DNA from: CAZFAP01 sp964516325 | Lineage (GTDB): Bacteria > Auribacterota > JABMQX01 | NCBI GenBank assembly: GCA_964516325.1 | Contig: CAZFAP010000005.1 | Span: 1-63,755, forward strand | Length of the DNA: 63,755 bases | Reading direction: 5' to 3' | In this document: piece after piece, positions 1-9,485 of the stretch | How positions within the stretch are numbered: the stretch's first letter is position 1 | Layout: every line of letters begins with the position of its first letter | The notes under the pieces: generated by a model | Told to the model about the DNA's origin: nothing | Seen by the model: only the letters and a program-made list of their open reading frames with translations | The model's database searches: none | Program-made: the position numbers and the translations under genes

Positions 1-126
1 CTGGACAAAGCACGAGTCGCTGAACGAAAGCGTTGAAAGCGGCTTTCGGTTCATGATAGGTTTTGTCGGACTTCGGGTCAGTTTTCCTGTGGTGGGTTCA
101 GCAATTCCTTTCTGGGGGATACCGCG

Positions 127-1464
127 ATGCTTGAGAAATTCTTCAGGCTGAAAGAGCACGGTACCAACATCCGCACCGAGCTTCTCGCCGGGACGACGAC
201 GTTCATGACGATGGCCTACATCATCTTTTTCCAGCCGGCTCTTTTCCACGGAGCGATGGGAATGGATTATGGGGCGGTCATGATGGCCACATGCATCTCC
301 TCGGCGCTGTCAACGCTGCTGATGGGGTTATGGGCGAACTACCCGGTCGCATTGGCGCCCGGAATGGGCGAGAACTTCTTCTTCGTGAGCGTGGTAACGA
401 CGACTGGGGTCGCCCTCGCCGGGATGAAGGTAACGTGGCAAATGGCTATGGCGGCTGTATTCATCTCCGGCATCATCGTCATGATTCTGACGTTCCTCCA
501 GGCGAGAAAAACCATCATCCATATCCTTCCTGCGTCCATTACGCATGCGATTGCCGCCGGGATCGGCGCGTTCATCGCCTTCATCGGGCTGAACTATTCC
601 GGCATTGTGGTGCGAAACCCGGCGGGCCTCGTAAAGCTGGGAGACCTGAAATCGCCAATCACGCTGTTGTCAGTCGGCGGCTTTCTCGTCATCTGCCTGC
701 TCATGATGTGGCGGATTCGGGGGGGAATCGTGATAGGGATGATTCTAACGGCGACGACCGGCGTGGCACTGAACCTCATCGAATACCATGGCGTCGCCTC
801 GACGCCGCCGTCCATAGCGCCAACATTTTTGAAGCTCGACTGGGCGGGCATCCTGCGATGGCAAATGATTCCGGTGATCGTCCTCTTCGCCTTCATGGAT
901 TTGTTCGATAGCGTAGGGACTTTGGTGGGAGTCGGCGAGAGAGCGGGACTGATGAAAGAGGGGAAGTTGGTCAGGGCAAATCAGGCGCTCCTTTCGGACG
1001 CCGTCGGGACATCGGTCGGCGCCGTTTTCGGGACGTCCACAATCACTTCGTACATCGAGAGCGCAGCCGGCGTCAGCGAAGGGGGACGGACAGGACTCTC
1101 GAACATGGCGACGGCGTTCCTGTTCTTCGCGGCGATGTTCTTTTATCCGCTGGTGAGGACAATCGGAGGAGGATTCGAGACGGCGGCAGGGAGGTTCTAT
1201 CCGGTGATTGGTCCTGCTCTCATCATCGTCGGCTGCATGATGATGCGATCGCTGGCAAAAATCGAATGGGATGACCTCTCGGAAGCCATTCCCTCGTTCC
1301 TGATCTTTCTCGGAATTCCCCTGACGTACAGTATCGCGGACGGTCTGTCTTTCGGATTCATTTCCTACCCAATCCTGAAGCTCTTCACGGGCAAGGTCAA
1401 ACAGGTCAACTGGCTGCTTTACGTACTGGCCGCGCTGTTCGTTCTCCGGTACGCCTTACTGTAG
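127..1464 (+). CDS. NCS2 family purine permease (AzgA/PbuG-like)
   Basis: A 445-residue, very hydrophobic inner-membrane protein. The N-terminus (LEKFFRLKEHGTNIRTE, then AGTTTFMTMAYIIFFQP at residues 21-37) is the hallmark of the AzgA/PbuG branch of nucleobase:cation symporter-2 proteins, which take up hypoxanthine, guanine or adenine with protons. Length matches the family (430-480 aa). About 12 hydrophobic segments run to the C-terminus. The ATG follows a G-rich possible ribosome site (GGGGGAT) 7 bases upstream. The next gene starts 41 bases downstream on the same strand and is also a transporter, so the two are probably co-transcribed. The exact purine is inferred from the family only. Confidence 0.9.
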   Translation: MLEKFFRLKEHGTNIRTELLAGTTTFMTMAYIIFFQPALFHGAMGMDYGAVMMATCISSALSTLLMGLWANYPVALAPGMGENFFFVSVVTTTGVALAGMKVTWQMAMAAVFISGIIVMILTFLQARKTIIHILPASITHAIAAGIGAFIAFIGLNYSGIVVRNPAGLVKLGDLKSPITLLSVGGFLVICLLMMWRIRGGIVIGMILTATTGVALNLIEYHGVASTPPSIAPTFLKLDWAGILRWQMIPVIVLFAFMDLFDSVGTLVGVGERAGLMKEGKLVRANQALLSDAVGTSVGAVFGTSTITSYIESAAGVSEGGRTGLSNMATAFLFFAAMFFYPLVRTIGGGFETAAGRFYPVIGPALIIVGCMMMRSLAKIEWDDLSEAIPSFLIFLGIPLTYSIADGLSFGFISYPILKLFTGKVKQVNWLLYVLAALFVLRYALL

Positions 1465-1505
1465 AACTCGGGACACCGGCGCGGTCGCTTTAGGGAGCGT
1501 GCCAA

Positions 1506-3107
1506 ATGACAGAGGCAGATTCCAAGGAGAGAGTTGGCGCCCAGGGTGTGGGCGAAACCGGCAAAGGCTACTCCATTCGGCAAATGGTGGGTTTGTTTTT
1601 GGGGGCATTCCTCTTCGTGCTGATGCTGCTTATCCCGACGCCGGAAGGGATGACCGCGGACGCACAGAAGATGGCAGCGGTCGCACTGCTCATGTCCGCC
1701 TGGTGGATAACCGAAGCGATTCCCATACCGGCGACATCGCTTCTGCCGCTGGTTCTGTATCCTATCCTGGGAATCGTTATCGGTAAGCCAGGTTCCGCGG
1801 TGGGCGTGGAGCGGCTCAAGCAGGCAGCCACCGAAGCGGCCAAGCCGTACGCGCATCATTTAATCTTCCTTTTCCTGGGCGGCTTCATGATCGCACTGGC
1901 GATGGAGCGATGGAATCTTCACCGGCGAATCGCTGTGAACATTGTCAAGAGGTTGAGTTACAGCCCTTCGGTTTTGATCTTAGGATTCATGATCGCCACA
2001 GCGTTTGTGTCCATGTGGATATCGAACTCCGCGACGGCAATGATGATGCTGCCGATTGGGCTGGCTGTGGTCAGGCACATCACGGAACAGCAAGACGCAG
2101 AAGCTCTCGGCGCCATGACCGATCAACTGAAATCGAGGTTTGCCGTGTGCATGATGCTCGGGATCGCGTACGCGGCGTCCATTGGCGGTGTCGGGACGCT
2201 CATCGGCACGCCGCCCAATGTCCTTCTGGCGAGGCATGCGGAAGAGCAACTGGGGACGAAAATTGACTTTCTGGAATGGATGTGGATTGGTTTGCCGTTT
2301 GTGCTGGTCTTCTTGCCGCTGGCCTGGCTCGCGCTGACGCAACTGGTCTATCCCGTGAGGCACATGCGGCTGCCCCGCGGGAGAGAGGTCATCGAGAACG
2401 AGCTTCGGATGCTGGGAAAGATGAGCCGGGGAGAAAAACTTACCCTGGTCGTTTTCGTGATGACAGCGCTGGGGTGGGTGTTCCTGACGCCGAAGGACAT
2501 TGGCGGGATGAAAATTCCAGGCATCCAGACGTGGCTTCCGGGGATCGAAGATTCGACGGTGGCGATGTTCGGAGCACTCCTCCTGTTCGTCTTGCCAGTC
2601 TCTTTGAAAAGATGGGAGTTTGTCTTGAACTGGCAGTGGGCGTCGAGGCTGCCATGGGGCGTGATTCTTCTGTTCGGCGGGGGATTCGCGCTGGCGGGCG
2701 GCTTCTCGTCAACCCAGCTTGACAAGTGGGTCAGCCAGCAAGTGGAGATTTTCAAAGGAGCGCACGTTCTGGTGGTCATTGCGGCGGCGGCGACCATCCT
2801 GACATTCCTGACCGAGCTCACTTCCAATACGGCGACTACATCCATGGCGCTGCCTATCTTCACAGGCATCGCAACGGGACTCGGTCATGACCCGCTCGTA
2901 CTGCTGGTACCCGTCACGATCTCGGCCTCCTGTGCCTTCATGTTGCCCGTTGGCACGCCACCGAATGCCATCGCGTTTGGCTCGGGATTGGTGACCATTC
3001 CCCAGATGGCGAAAGCGGGCCTCGTCCTGAACTTTATCGGCGTGGTCATAGTCACGGCTTTGACGTACTTCCTGGTCATCCCCCTTTTGGGGATCATGGT
3101 CAAGTGA
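1506..3107 (+). CDS. SLC13/DASS family sodium-coupled anion transporter
   Basis: A 533-residue polytopic membrane protein of the divalent anion:Na+ symporter family (di/tricarboxylate or sulfate uptake). Both internal repeats carry the SNT-type substrate/sodium signatures: SNSATAMMMLPIG near residue 173 and SNTATTSMALPIF near residue 439, followed by the VGTPPNA motif near 480. The first half also has IGTPPNVLL. The ATG has AGGGAG about 7 bases upstream. It follows the purine permease closely. Substrate (succinate, malate, citrate or sulfate) cannot be decided from the sequence. The hydrophilic N-terminal ~25 residues are cytoplasmic by family topology. Confidence 0.9.
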   Translation: MTEADSKERVGAQGVGETGKGYSIRQMVGLFLGAFLFVLMLLIPTPEGMTADAQKMAAVALLMSAWWITEAIPIPATSLLPLVLYPILGIVIGKPGSAVGVERLKQAATEAAKPYAHHLIFLFLGGFMIALAMERWNLHRRIAVNIVKRLSYSPSVLILGFMIATAFVSMWISNSATAMMMLPIGLAVVRHITEQQDAEALGAMTDQLKSRFAVCMMLGIAYAASIGGVGTLIGTPPNVLLARHAEEQLGTKIDFLEWMWIGLPFVLVFLPLAWLALTQLVYPVRHMRLPRGREVIENELRMLGKMSRGEKLTLVVFVMTALGWVFLTPKDIGGMKIPGIQTWLPGIEDSTVAMFGALLLFVLPVSLKRWEFVLNWQWASRLPWGVILLFGGGFALAGGFSSTQLDKWVSQQVEIFKGAHVLVVIAAAATILTFLTELTSNTATTSMALPIFTGIATGLGHDPLVLLVPVTISASCAFMLPVGTPPNAIAFGSGLVTIPQMAKAGLVLNFIGVVIVTALTYFLVIPLLGIMVK

Positions 3108-3134
3108 GGTGGGGATGAGATAGCTTGGGCAGGG

Positions 3135-5098
3135 GTCGGATGCCTGTGCCGTTTCGGAGGGAAAAAGCTCGACCGGTTCAGAGAGGCAACCTCTGGCCGA
3201 TGTCCGCTGGGCAAGGAACACGCGGTCGAAGGGAGCCGCTCGCTTCCCAGGCTCTTACGCGTCACGTCGGGTCGGGTTGGTCACCGGCTCGAGACTGCCG
3301 ATCCCCAGGGCGCGGACGACGCTTTTCGCCACGGAGTTGCCCGGAGATGCCAGCAGCCGTCGGTCCTTTCCCAAGCGCAGTTCGACGAGCGAGACAGTTC
3401 GGAGAGACTCGATGACATCCCCCAGCGAGAGGCGGACCTTCTTCTCCACAAGAAGCTCTTCGAGTCGGGACCGAAGCACGAGGGCGAGCTGGCTGACGAG
3501 CAGATGTCCGACAAGAAGGCTGGCAACCTCCCCCCGAGCGGGGTCTTCTACTGGCTCGGGAAGAGGCAGGGCAGCAGGACGGTATCCGACTGCGTCCGGG
3601 ATGCTGTCGAACGCGTCTTCCAGCCGGCGCAGCCGCTCGTACATCTGCACCGCGGGACCGGGCGACAGTTCCGGGTCGCTGGTCTTCAGTAGCGAGATGC
3701 CCTCGTAGCTCTGCTGAACGGCGGACTTTTCCTTGTCCTCCCAGAACTCGAAACAGAACTCGAAACGCCCCTCCGGAGTTACGCGCCAGGAGATGTAGCG
3801 ATAGCCCTTGTCGTAGGCGAGGATTTTCTCCGCCTCGGCCATGATAGCGGCAGGCTTCTTCAATCGCCCTGCGTCCACGGCTTGCTTCAGCTCTTCGAGT
3901 GCGCGAAGAGAGCGGCGGATCGAAGCGATGCGCAAAGCCCTCTCTTCCCTCTCATCTTCCTTTCTGTGAACGAGGAAATAGCGTTCTCTGACGGCGCCTT
4001 CTTCGTCGCTCACCGACGGCGCCGAGCCGCTCTCGGCAGGCAACAACACTTCCTGCACCTCCATGTCTCTGTCTATCCTGAGACCCTTTCGCCCGGCTTC
4101 TCGAATGACCTCAAGCGCTTTCGGGTCTCGGCGTCTTCGCACGCCGACGAGATAGTGCAATCCGACGGAGCGAAGCTGCTCAAGCCTCTCCTCCTCGATG
4201 CCCGACGGGAGAACAACCAGGACTGTACGGCAGCCGAATCGCCGCTGACTCTCCCGGGCAAACCGCTTGAGTTGCGAAGCCTCCGGCTCGCTTCCGCCGA
4301 ACAGCGCGAACCTTAGCGGCCAATCGCCACACATTGCCGCCCCGAAAAAGAATCTGATGTTCCTCGTCTGGCTCTGAGCAGGGTGACCCGCGAGACGCGG
4401 ACTCGCGATTCTCCTCTCAACAAAGTCGGTGCTCAGCTCGTAGAGGACCGCTCCGTCGCACAGCCCACCACCCCGCCGGGCGACATCGAATAGACCTTGC
4501 TCAATCGCACGGCGCTTCGCGGCAAGCCCTCGGAGGACGCTGTCCCAGAAATCGCAACCGGAGGCGCCGCGATTACTTGGCACCTTGCGCGGACGACCCG
4601 GATCAAGCGCGCCGCTCTCGTCGGGGACGAAGTTTTTCTCGAGCCAGGCGTCCATACCGTGTTCGTACTGCGGATCCGCGAAGCGATTGGCTGTCAGAGC
4701 AAAGACCGCACCGGACACACTCCTGCCGCAGGCTTTGGAGACAATCGGCCCAAGCCCAATTCCTTGCCAGAGATGCTGAGCGACCGCGACGGGTCCCCAT
4801 GACCGGACGTGTTCCGCTGAGAGGCCTCTCGGCAGGGCGAGTTTTTTCTCACACAACTCCGTCAGACCTCTGACCAACCGGTCCAGTTCACGTCCCGCGA
4901 GACCGATAGGTCCCAACCGGGCAATGGGCTTTGCCCTCTTATCGCGGCCCGGGACATCTCGAAATACGTCGAGGCACACCTGCTTCTTGCCGCGCTCGGT
5001 TACCATCACTTTTCGCACGAACATAGGCTTTGTTCCCTTTGGTTGCTTCGGTCACTCGGGTGAAACACTGCAATTCGAAACGGTGGCGGGCGTCGGAC
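3135..5098. mobile_element. IS1634-like insertion sequence (boundaries tentative)
   Basis: The transposase gene at 3255-5024 is flanked by an imperfect inverted similarity. 3135-3156 begins GTCGGATGCC and ends CCGTTTCG; the reverse complement of 5076-5098 begins GTCCGACGCC and ends CCGTTTCG, with one indel. These are offered as terminal inverted repeats. No target duplication was recognised outside them, so the ends and the age of the insertion remain uncertain. Weaker similarity extends outward for several bases on both sides. Confidence 0.45.
3255..5024 (-). CDS. IS1634/IS4-superfamily transposase, possibly catalytically defective
   Basis: A 589-residue protein with the length and layout of IS1634-family DDE transposases. 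An N-terminal region ends in VRGLTELCEKKL. The first catalytic-Asp region is CDGAVLYELST near residue 195. A long insertion follows (YFLVHRKEDEREERA and AEAEKILAYDKGYRYI), then the C-terminal YERLRRLEDAFDSI block holding the conserved Glu. In relatives the second Asp sits in a VADAG/VADRG strand before '(S/E)EN'; here the equivalent stretch reads VLVVLPSGIEEERLEQL, with no Asp. So the second catalytic residue appears lost, or the alignment is shifted. It is a lone transposase between unrelated genes. Family assignment is firm to superfamily level and likely for IS1634. Confidence 0.75.
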   Translation of the reverse strand: MFVRKVMVTERGKKQVCLDVFRDVPGRDKRAKPIARLGPIGLAGRELDRLVRGLTELCEKKLALPRGLSAEHVRSWGPVAVAQHLWQGIGLGPIVSKACGRSVSGAVFALTANRFADPQYEHGMDAWLEKNFVPDESGALDPGRPRKVPSNRGASGCDFWDSVLRGLAAKRRAIEQGLFDVARRGGGLCDGAVLYELSTDFVERRIASPRLAGHPAQSQTRNIRFFFGAAMCGDWPLRFALFGGSEPEASQLKRFARESQRRFGCRTVLVVLPSGIEEERLEQLRSVGLHYLVGVRRRRDPKALEVIREAGRKGLRIDRDMEVQEVLLPAESGSAPSVSDEEGAVRERYFLVHRKEDEREERALRIASIRRSLRALEELKQAVDAGRLKKPAAIMAEAEKILAYDKGYRYISWRVTPEGRFEFCFEFWEDKEKSAVQQSYEGISLLKTSDPELSPGPAVQMYERLRRLEDAFDSIPDAVGYRPAALPLPEPVEDPARGEVASLLVGHLLVSQLALVLRSRLEELLVEKKVRLSLGDVIESLRTVSLVELRLGKDRRLLASPGNSVAKSVVRALGIGSLEPVTNPTRRDA

Positions 5099-5200
5099 GC
5101 CCGCTGCGCTCACGATTCTTTCCGTGAAATCTTTTATCCTGTCGAGGACTGCCAAAGATTATCACACTGGCATCAATTCATCAACCCATGGGAGAGGGAG

Positions 5201-5415
5201 GGGTGCGGTTATGTTTCAGTGGGTGGATGGATGAATCCGTTGGTCGAGAAGCCCCCGCCGAGGACGGGGCTCGGGAACGACATGCCGCTTGCTTGACCAC
5301 CAGCTTCAGTGGCCATCCCCCACCCCCGCTGCGGAGAACCGCGAGATAGTCACGCGTCGGCCCCGGGCTCGGGGGACCATGTCACGGAATGACCCACTGA
5401 AATGCACCCGCACCC
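5201..5415. mobile_element. MITE-like inverted-repeat element, copy A (degenerate)
   Basis: Positions 5201-5226 start GGGTGCGGTTATGTTTCAGT. The reverse complement of 5391-5415 reads GGGTGCGGGTGCATTTCAGT, so the 215-bp segment is bounded by ~25-bp inverted repeats with few mismatches. The same terminal sequence bounds the 220-bp element at 17208-17427. The interior carries no open reading frame of note and is not similar to the other element. No target duplication is visible at these edges, suggesting an older copy. It fills most of the 452-bp gene-free gap between the transposase and the methyltransferase. Confidence 0.55.
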
Positions 5416-5476
5416 AACGGAACTATCCCCAAGCACGGCGCAACGTCCGGGTGACACCCATCGGACGGAGGCGGCA

Positions 5477-6118
5477 TCAGGGCTTGAAGAGCGAAATGCG
5501 ATACCATATCCGCACTGGCTCGAGACGCCCTTCTCGGAACGAGCTGGCTTTGATGATCGGGAGGATTTTTGAATCGAGCGCGTCGCGGGTGAAGCCATGC
5601 TGGCGGACACCCCAGAGAATCGCGAGCTTTGGAGGGAATGAGGATGTCCGCCCCAAGTCCCGAAAAACTTCCCGGCGGCTTGCATCCGAGCGGAGGTCGT
5701 ACAGGAACACGCGCCCGCCCGTTCTCAGAACACGATATATCTCCTCAAGCGCGAGGTCCGGGTTTCGCCAATGGTGGAGGGAGGCCGTGCTGACGACGAG
5801 GTCCACAGTGTTATCGGGGAAGAATAATCGTTCGACGCTCATGACGCGAAAGACGACATTCGGGACGCCGCGCGCTTTTTTCCTGGCCAGGCTGACCATC
5901 GCCGCGCTTATGTCAATCCCGATCACGTTGGCTTTCGGATTTCTCAACGCGGTCTCGATTGCGAGGCGTCCCGGGCCGGTCCCGAGATCGAGAATGGTGC
6001 CGCCCGGAAGGTCTATGCTTGACGTGATTCGCTCGTACTCCTCTTGCAAGACCCGCCGCGCAACAACGGCGTCATAGAATCGAGTAAAGGGAAAACCAAT
6101 TCCTTCTATGATCGGCAT
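5477..6118 (-). CDS. class I SAM-dependent methyltransferase
   Basis: A Methyltransf_11/UbiE-type Rossmann methyltransferase. Motif I is ILDLGTGPGRLAIETA, motif II has VIGIDIS, and the post-motif region has VDLVVSTASLHHWRNPDLALEEIYRVLRTGG-type features typical of small-molecule methyltransferases. The start given here is the ATG at 6118 (protein begins MPIIEGIGFPFTRFYD, 213 aa). A TTG at 6178 would add 20 residues. Neither has a convincing ribosome site. The N-terminal 'FPFTRFYDAVV' is the usual opening of such proteins. The substrate is unknown. The gene stands alone, transcribed toward the transposase. Confidence 0.8.
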   Translation of the reverse strand: MPIIEGIGFPFTRFYDAVVARRVLQEEYERITSSIDLPGGTILDLGTGPGRLAIETALRNPKANVIGIDISAAMVSLARKKARGVPNVVFRVMSVERLFFPDNTVDLVVSTASLHHWRNPDLALEEIYRVLRTGGRVFLYDLRSDASRREVFRDLGRTSSFPPKLAILWGVRQHGFTRDALDSKILPIIKASSFREGRLEPVRIWYRISLFKP

Positions 6119-6287
6119 GGTTGACAATGGACGTATTGGACGCGACTCCGCCCTCACTTCCGGGAGCAGCAATGACAAATTGTCGCCTCGGTAACTGAAT
6201 CATCACGCGAGTTCCCGCAACCTAAAATCATCCTACCAGAATCGCACGAGGTATATGCTAAGAATCACAGACAGCCTCGGGACCTTG

Positions 6288-6315
6288 GGGTGCGGCTCTA
6301 TTGTGGTGGCATCCC
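6288..6315 (+). repeat. solo end of the GGGTGYGG repeat family
   Basis: The segment starts GGGTGCGGCTCTATT and continues GTGGTGG, matching the terminal repeat of the elements at 5201-5415 and 17208-17427. No partner in inverse orientation was found within 250 bp. It lies in the 205-bp gap between the methyltransferase and the decayed NtrC-type gene. Nothing else was recognised there. Confidence 0.4.
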
Positions 6316-6383
6316 ATTATTGCGCCCCATAGACAGCCACGCCCTCGTCTCCCCTGACGTTGTCCGAGGAAAGCGGCAGTGAT

Positions 6384-7717
6384 TCAGAGTTTCAGGTTCT
6401 GAAGATTATGTTTGGCCAGTTTATTGCGGAAGGTTGACAGTTTTAGCCCAAGAGCCTTCGCGGCGCGGGACCTGTTTGCGCCGCTTGCCTTCAATGCCTC
6501 AATCAGGAGTTTCCTCTCCACGGATTTCATGGCGTCGTAGAAGGTGGATCGGGCTCCTTTCGGGGCGGCAAAGGACGCAAACCGGATTTCCTCCGGAAGG
6601 TCAAAAAGCGTTACGACCCCTTCGCCCTTCGTGTTCCTCAGGCGCTCTGCGAGGTTCTTGAGTTCCCGGACGTTTCCAGGCCAGGAATAAGCCTGGAGAG
6701 CATTGAACGCGATGGGGTCAATCCGGATTCTGCTTCGTGCCCCGTCGGGCTTTTGAAGGAAATGGTCTGTCAGGAGAGGGATGTCCTCCTTTTTTTCTCG
6801 CAGGGGAGGAAGATAGACGGGCATGACGTTGAGTCGGCAGAAAAGGCCTTTCCGGAACAACCCCTTCTCTATCTGCTCTCGGAGATTGACCTTTGTCGCC
6901 GCTATGATCCGGACATCCCCTTTCCTGGGAGTGGAGCATCCGACTCGCTCGAAGACCTGCTCTTCGATCACGCGGAGGAGTTTCACCTGAAGCTCGCTCG
7001 TGGTGTCATCAATTTCGTCGAGAAAGATGGTCCCCTTATCCGCATACTCGAAGCGCCCGATCTTCTCCCGGGAGGCGGAAATGAAGGCGCCTTTTTCGTG
7101 GCCGAACAATTCGCTTTCGAGAGACTGGCGCAGCTGACCTTCACGAACGGGCCGTTGCTCCGCTTGCTGTTGTGGTGGATGACGCACGCTGCGATGTCCC
7201 TTCCCGTCCCGGTTTCGCCCGTGAGGAGGACGGTGCGGTCGGAACGAAGGCATTCGTCTATTCGGCAGAAAACATCCCCCATGGCCTTACTCGCCCCTAC
7301 TATTTGGCGACACCCGTACTGCGCTGCCTGGGGCTGGTCCTGCTCGCTGGACTCGGAGGTCTTCTCCGCGCGGATGCGGTTGAGAACCGGAAGGAGTTCT
7401 TCCGTCGAGAAAGGCTTGGTGACGTAGTCGTAGGCGCCTATCGAGAGGGCTTTCGTCGCCGTGTCCATCGTGCCATACGCTGTTATCAGGATGATCCTCA
7501 TTTCCGGCCGGAGCTTTTTTGCGCAGGCGATAAATTCCAGCCCGGCCATCTCCGGCAGCCGGAGGTCCGTGATTGCGACGTCGAACAACTCCTGAGACAG
7601 GGCCGCTAACGCGGAAGCTGGCGAGGCAAAGGCAGCCGTTTGATACCCCGCGTCCCCCCGGTCATCCTCGAGCGTGATTCGTTTCAGCTTCTCGTCCTCG
7701 ACAATCAGAATCTTCAT
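6384..7717 (-). pseudogene. NtrC-family sigma-54-dependent response regulator, frameshifted
   Basis: The gene reads from ATG 7717 (ribosome site AGGAG 7 bases upstream): receiver domain MKILIVEDEKLKRITLEDD with phospho-Asp in DVAITDLRLPEM and Lys in YDYVTKPFS, then the start of the AAA+ domain. Near 7115-7135 the frame shifts: CASL in one frame is followed directly by ESELFGHEKGAF in another, so a few residues (family usually ...LPESLLESELFGH) are missing with a non-triplet deletion. The second frame continues through Walker B (GTIFLDEID), the R-finger region and a Fis-type helix-turn-helix (GANRSRAAKALGLKLSTFR) to 6384. Walker A is GETGTGRD (Lys replaced by Arg) and the sigma-54 contact loop is GAFISA instead of GAFTGA. 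Together these indicate a dead gene. No histidine kinase lies nearby. Confidence 0.85.
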
Positions 7718-7880
7718 GGTCGTCTCCTGCACAGAGGTCTCCCCCTCAATGATGAAGCCACGTTTTCGATTGAACCCGCCGTATGACGGAAGGTAGCATT
7801 GAACAATAAGGCTTCGCCTCATTGGCAACCGAAGCTCTAATCAAAACGAAGAATCTGACGCGCTCACCAAGGAGAGAATC

Positions 7881-9485
7881 ATGAAAAGGCAGAAACGGGT
7901 CAATAAGCTTGAGACGAGAGGCTGGACGAGGCGGTCGTTTCTGAGGGGAAGCGTGGTGGCTGCCGGGGCGGTGGCTCTGCGGCGATACGCGTTCTCGGAG
8001 AAGGCGACAGGGACAATGGGAGGGCGAGATTTTCCGAAGGTCAAGAACGCTATCATCATCATTTCCGACACTCTTCGTCGGGACGCCGTGAAATGCTACG
8101 AGAATTGCTGGGTTCACAGCGACAATCTCGGCGAATTCGCCAAGCGCTGCTGGATTTTTGACAATGCATACATCGGTTCGTTCCCGACCGTCCCCATGCG
8201 GAACGATGTTTTGACGGGGACATACACTTTCACGTACAAGCCCTGGTCGCCGATTGACGCGGACGCGGTGACGATTCAAAGCGTCCTGCGGCAGGCTGGC
8301 GTGATTACGGCTCTCGTTGTGGACACTCCGCACCCGTTCGCGCCGGGCTACAACTACCAGCGGGGATTCCATTCGTGGGAGTTGATCCGCGGTCAGGAGC
8401 ATGACCCCTGGCGGACTTCGCCGGAAAAAGTAATGCTCCCCTGCGACGAGAATAAGCTCCGTCGCCCGGAGACGGTGCGGCAGTATCTCCGCAATGTTGC
8501 CGAGAGAAGGTCGGAAGCGGACTACTTCGTAGCGAAGACGATGAGCACCGCCGCTCTGTGGCTTGAGCGAAACCGCGGCACAAGGCCGTTCTTCCTTTAC
8601 GTGGACACGTTCGACCCACACGAGCCTTGGGATCCGCCAGCATGGTACGTCGAGCAGTATCAGAAGGGCTACACCGGGCAGGACGTGATTTATCCGCGAT
8701 ACGACCGCTGGAAGGACTTTCTCACGAAAGAAGAGCTGCACAGGTGCCGCTGCCTGTACGCGGGCGAGGCGACGATGGTTGATGCGTGGGTCGGGTATCT
8801 CCTTCGGAAAATCGAGGAATTGGGTCTGCTCTCGGACACGATGATCATCATCACATCGGATCACGGCTTCTGCCTGGGCGAGCACGGTTACATCGGAAAA
8901 TCGCTGATCAGGGGGAGCCTCTACCAGGACATACCGCTTTATCCAGTGATCAGTCGTGTGCCATTCCTTATTTACCATCCGGCGCTGAAGGGGGGGACGC
9001 GAGCCGCCGCTCTCGTCCAGCCGCCGGACATCCTGCCCAGCATCCTCGACTGCATGGGCATTGAGATACCGGAGACCGTGCGCGGGAAATCGCTCGCGCC
9101 CCTTTTCGCCGAGCGGGAGAAGAAAGTGAGAGATTTTGTGATTTCGTCTCCGACGATCTCTTCGCCAGCGATTGAGATTCCGCGTCCCTGCACCCGCAGC
9201 AGCATCTGTGATGGCAAATGGTTTCTCGTCTATGGATCCCAGGTTGACGAAAAGGCGGCCGCCTCGCAGACCGAAGCCGTGGACAGCGTCAAAAGAGAGC
9301 AGACGCCCATCGAAAAGGAACAGTTCCCGCCGGAGCTTTACCACCTCGCCTCCGACCCGAACTGCGAGAAAAACGTCATCGCCGAGAAGCTCGACGAGGC
9401 AAAGAGGCTCCACAGCCTTTACTATGACTTCCTCGTCAAGTCAGGCGTCCCCGACCGCCACCTGAGATTCTACCGCACGATCTGA
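7881..9485 (+). CDS. Tat-exported sulfatase-like hydrolase (alkaline phosphatase superfamily)
   Basis: A 534-residue protein. Residues 17-33 (RRSFLRGSVVAAGAVAL) form a twin-arginine signal, so it is exported folded. The metal-binding Asp is in IIISDTLRRDA (D63). The second half has DTFDPHEPWDPP and ITSDHGFCLGEHG (Asp-His metal ligands near 330), as in type I sulfatases. The position of the formylglycine motif C/S-x-P-x-R reads T103-V-P-M-R107 within IGSFPTVPMRNDVLTG, so Thr replaces the Cys/Ser that is converted to formylglycine. It may therefore act as a phosphoesterase-like or unmodified enzyme. The start ATG has AAGGAG 6 bases upstream. No sulfatase-maturing enzyme is in the window. Confidence 0.85.
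   Translation: MKRQKRVNKLETRGWTRRSFLRGSVVAAGAVALRRYAFSEKATGTMGGRDFPKVKNAIIIISDTLRRDAVKCYENCWVHSDNLGEFAKRCWIFDNAYIGSFPTVPMRNDVLTGTYTFTYKPWSPIDADAVTIQSVLRQAGVITALVVDTPHPFAPGYNYQRGFHSWELIRGQEHDPWRTSPEKVMLPCDENKLRRPETVRQYLRNVAERRSEADYFVAKTMSTAALWLERNRGTRPFFLYVDTFDPHEPWDPPAWYVEQYQKGYTGQDVIYPRYDRWKDFLTKEELHRCRCLYAGEATMVDAWVGYLLRKIEELGLLSDTMIIITSDHGFCLGEHGYIGKSLIRGSLYQDIPLYPVISRVPFLIYHPALKGGTRAAALVQPPDILPSILDCMGIEIPETVRGKSLAPLFAEREKKVRDFVISSPTISSPAIEIPRPCTRSSICDGKWFLVYGSQVDEKAAASQTEAVDSVKREQTPIEKEQFPPELYHLASDPNCEKNVIAEKLDEAKRLHSLYYDFLVKSGVPDRHLRFYRTI

Noticed and set aside
2..151. Open frame from base 2 running into the purine permease gene
   Set aside because: It has no recognisable product, overlaps the permease start by 25 bases and may only be the tail of an upstream gene or chance.
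7746..9413. 555-codon open frame on the minus strand over the sulfatase-like gene
   Set aside because: Shadow frame of a GC-rich gene; composition is Arg/Val/His-rich and no domain is seen, while the plus strand gives a clear protein.
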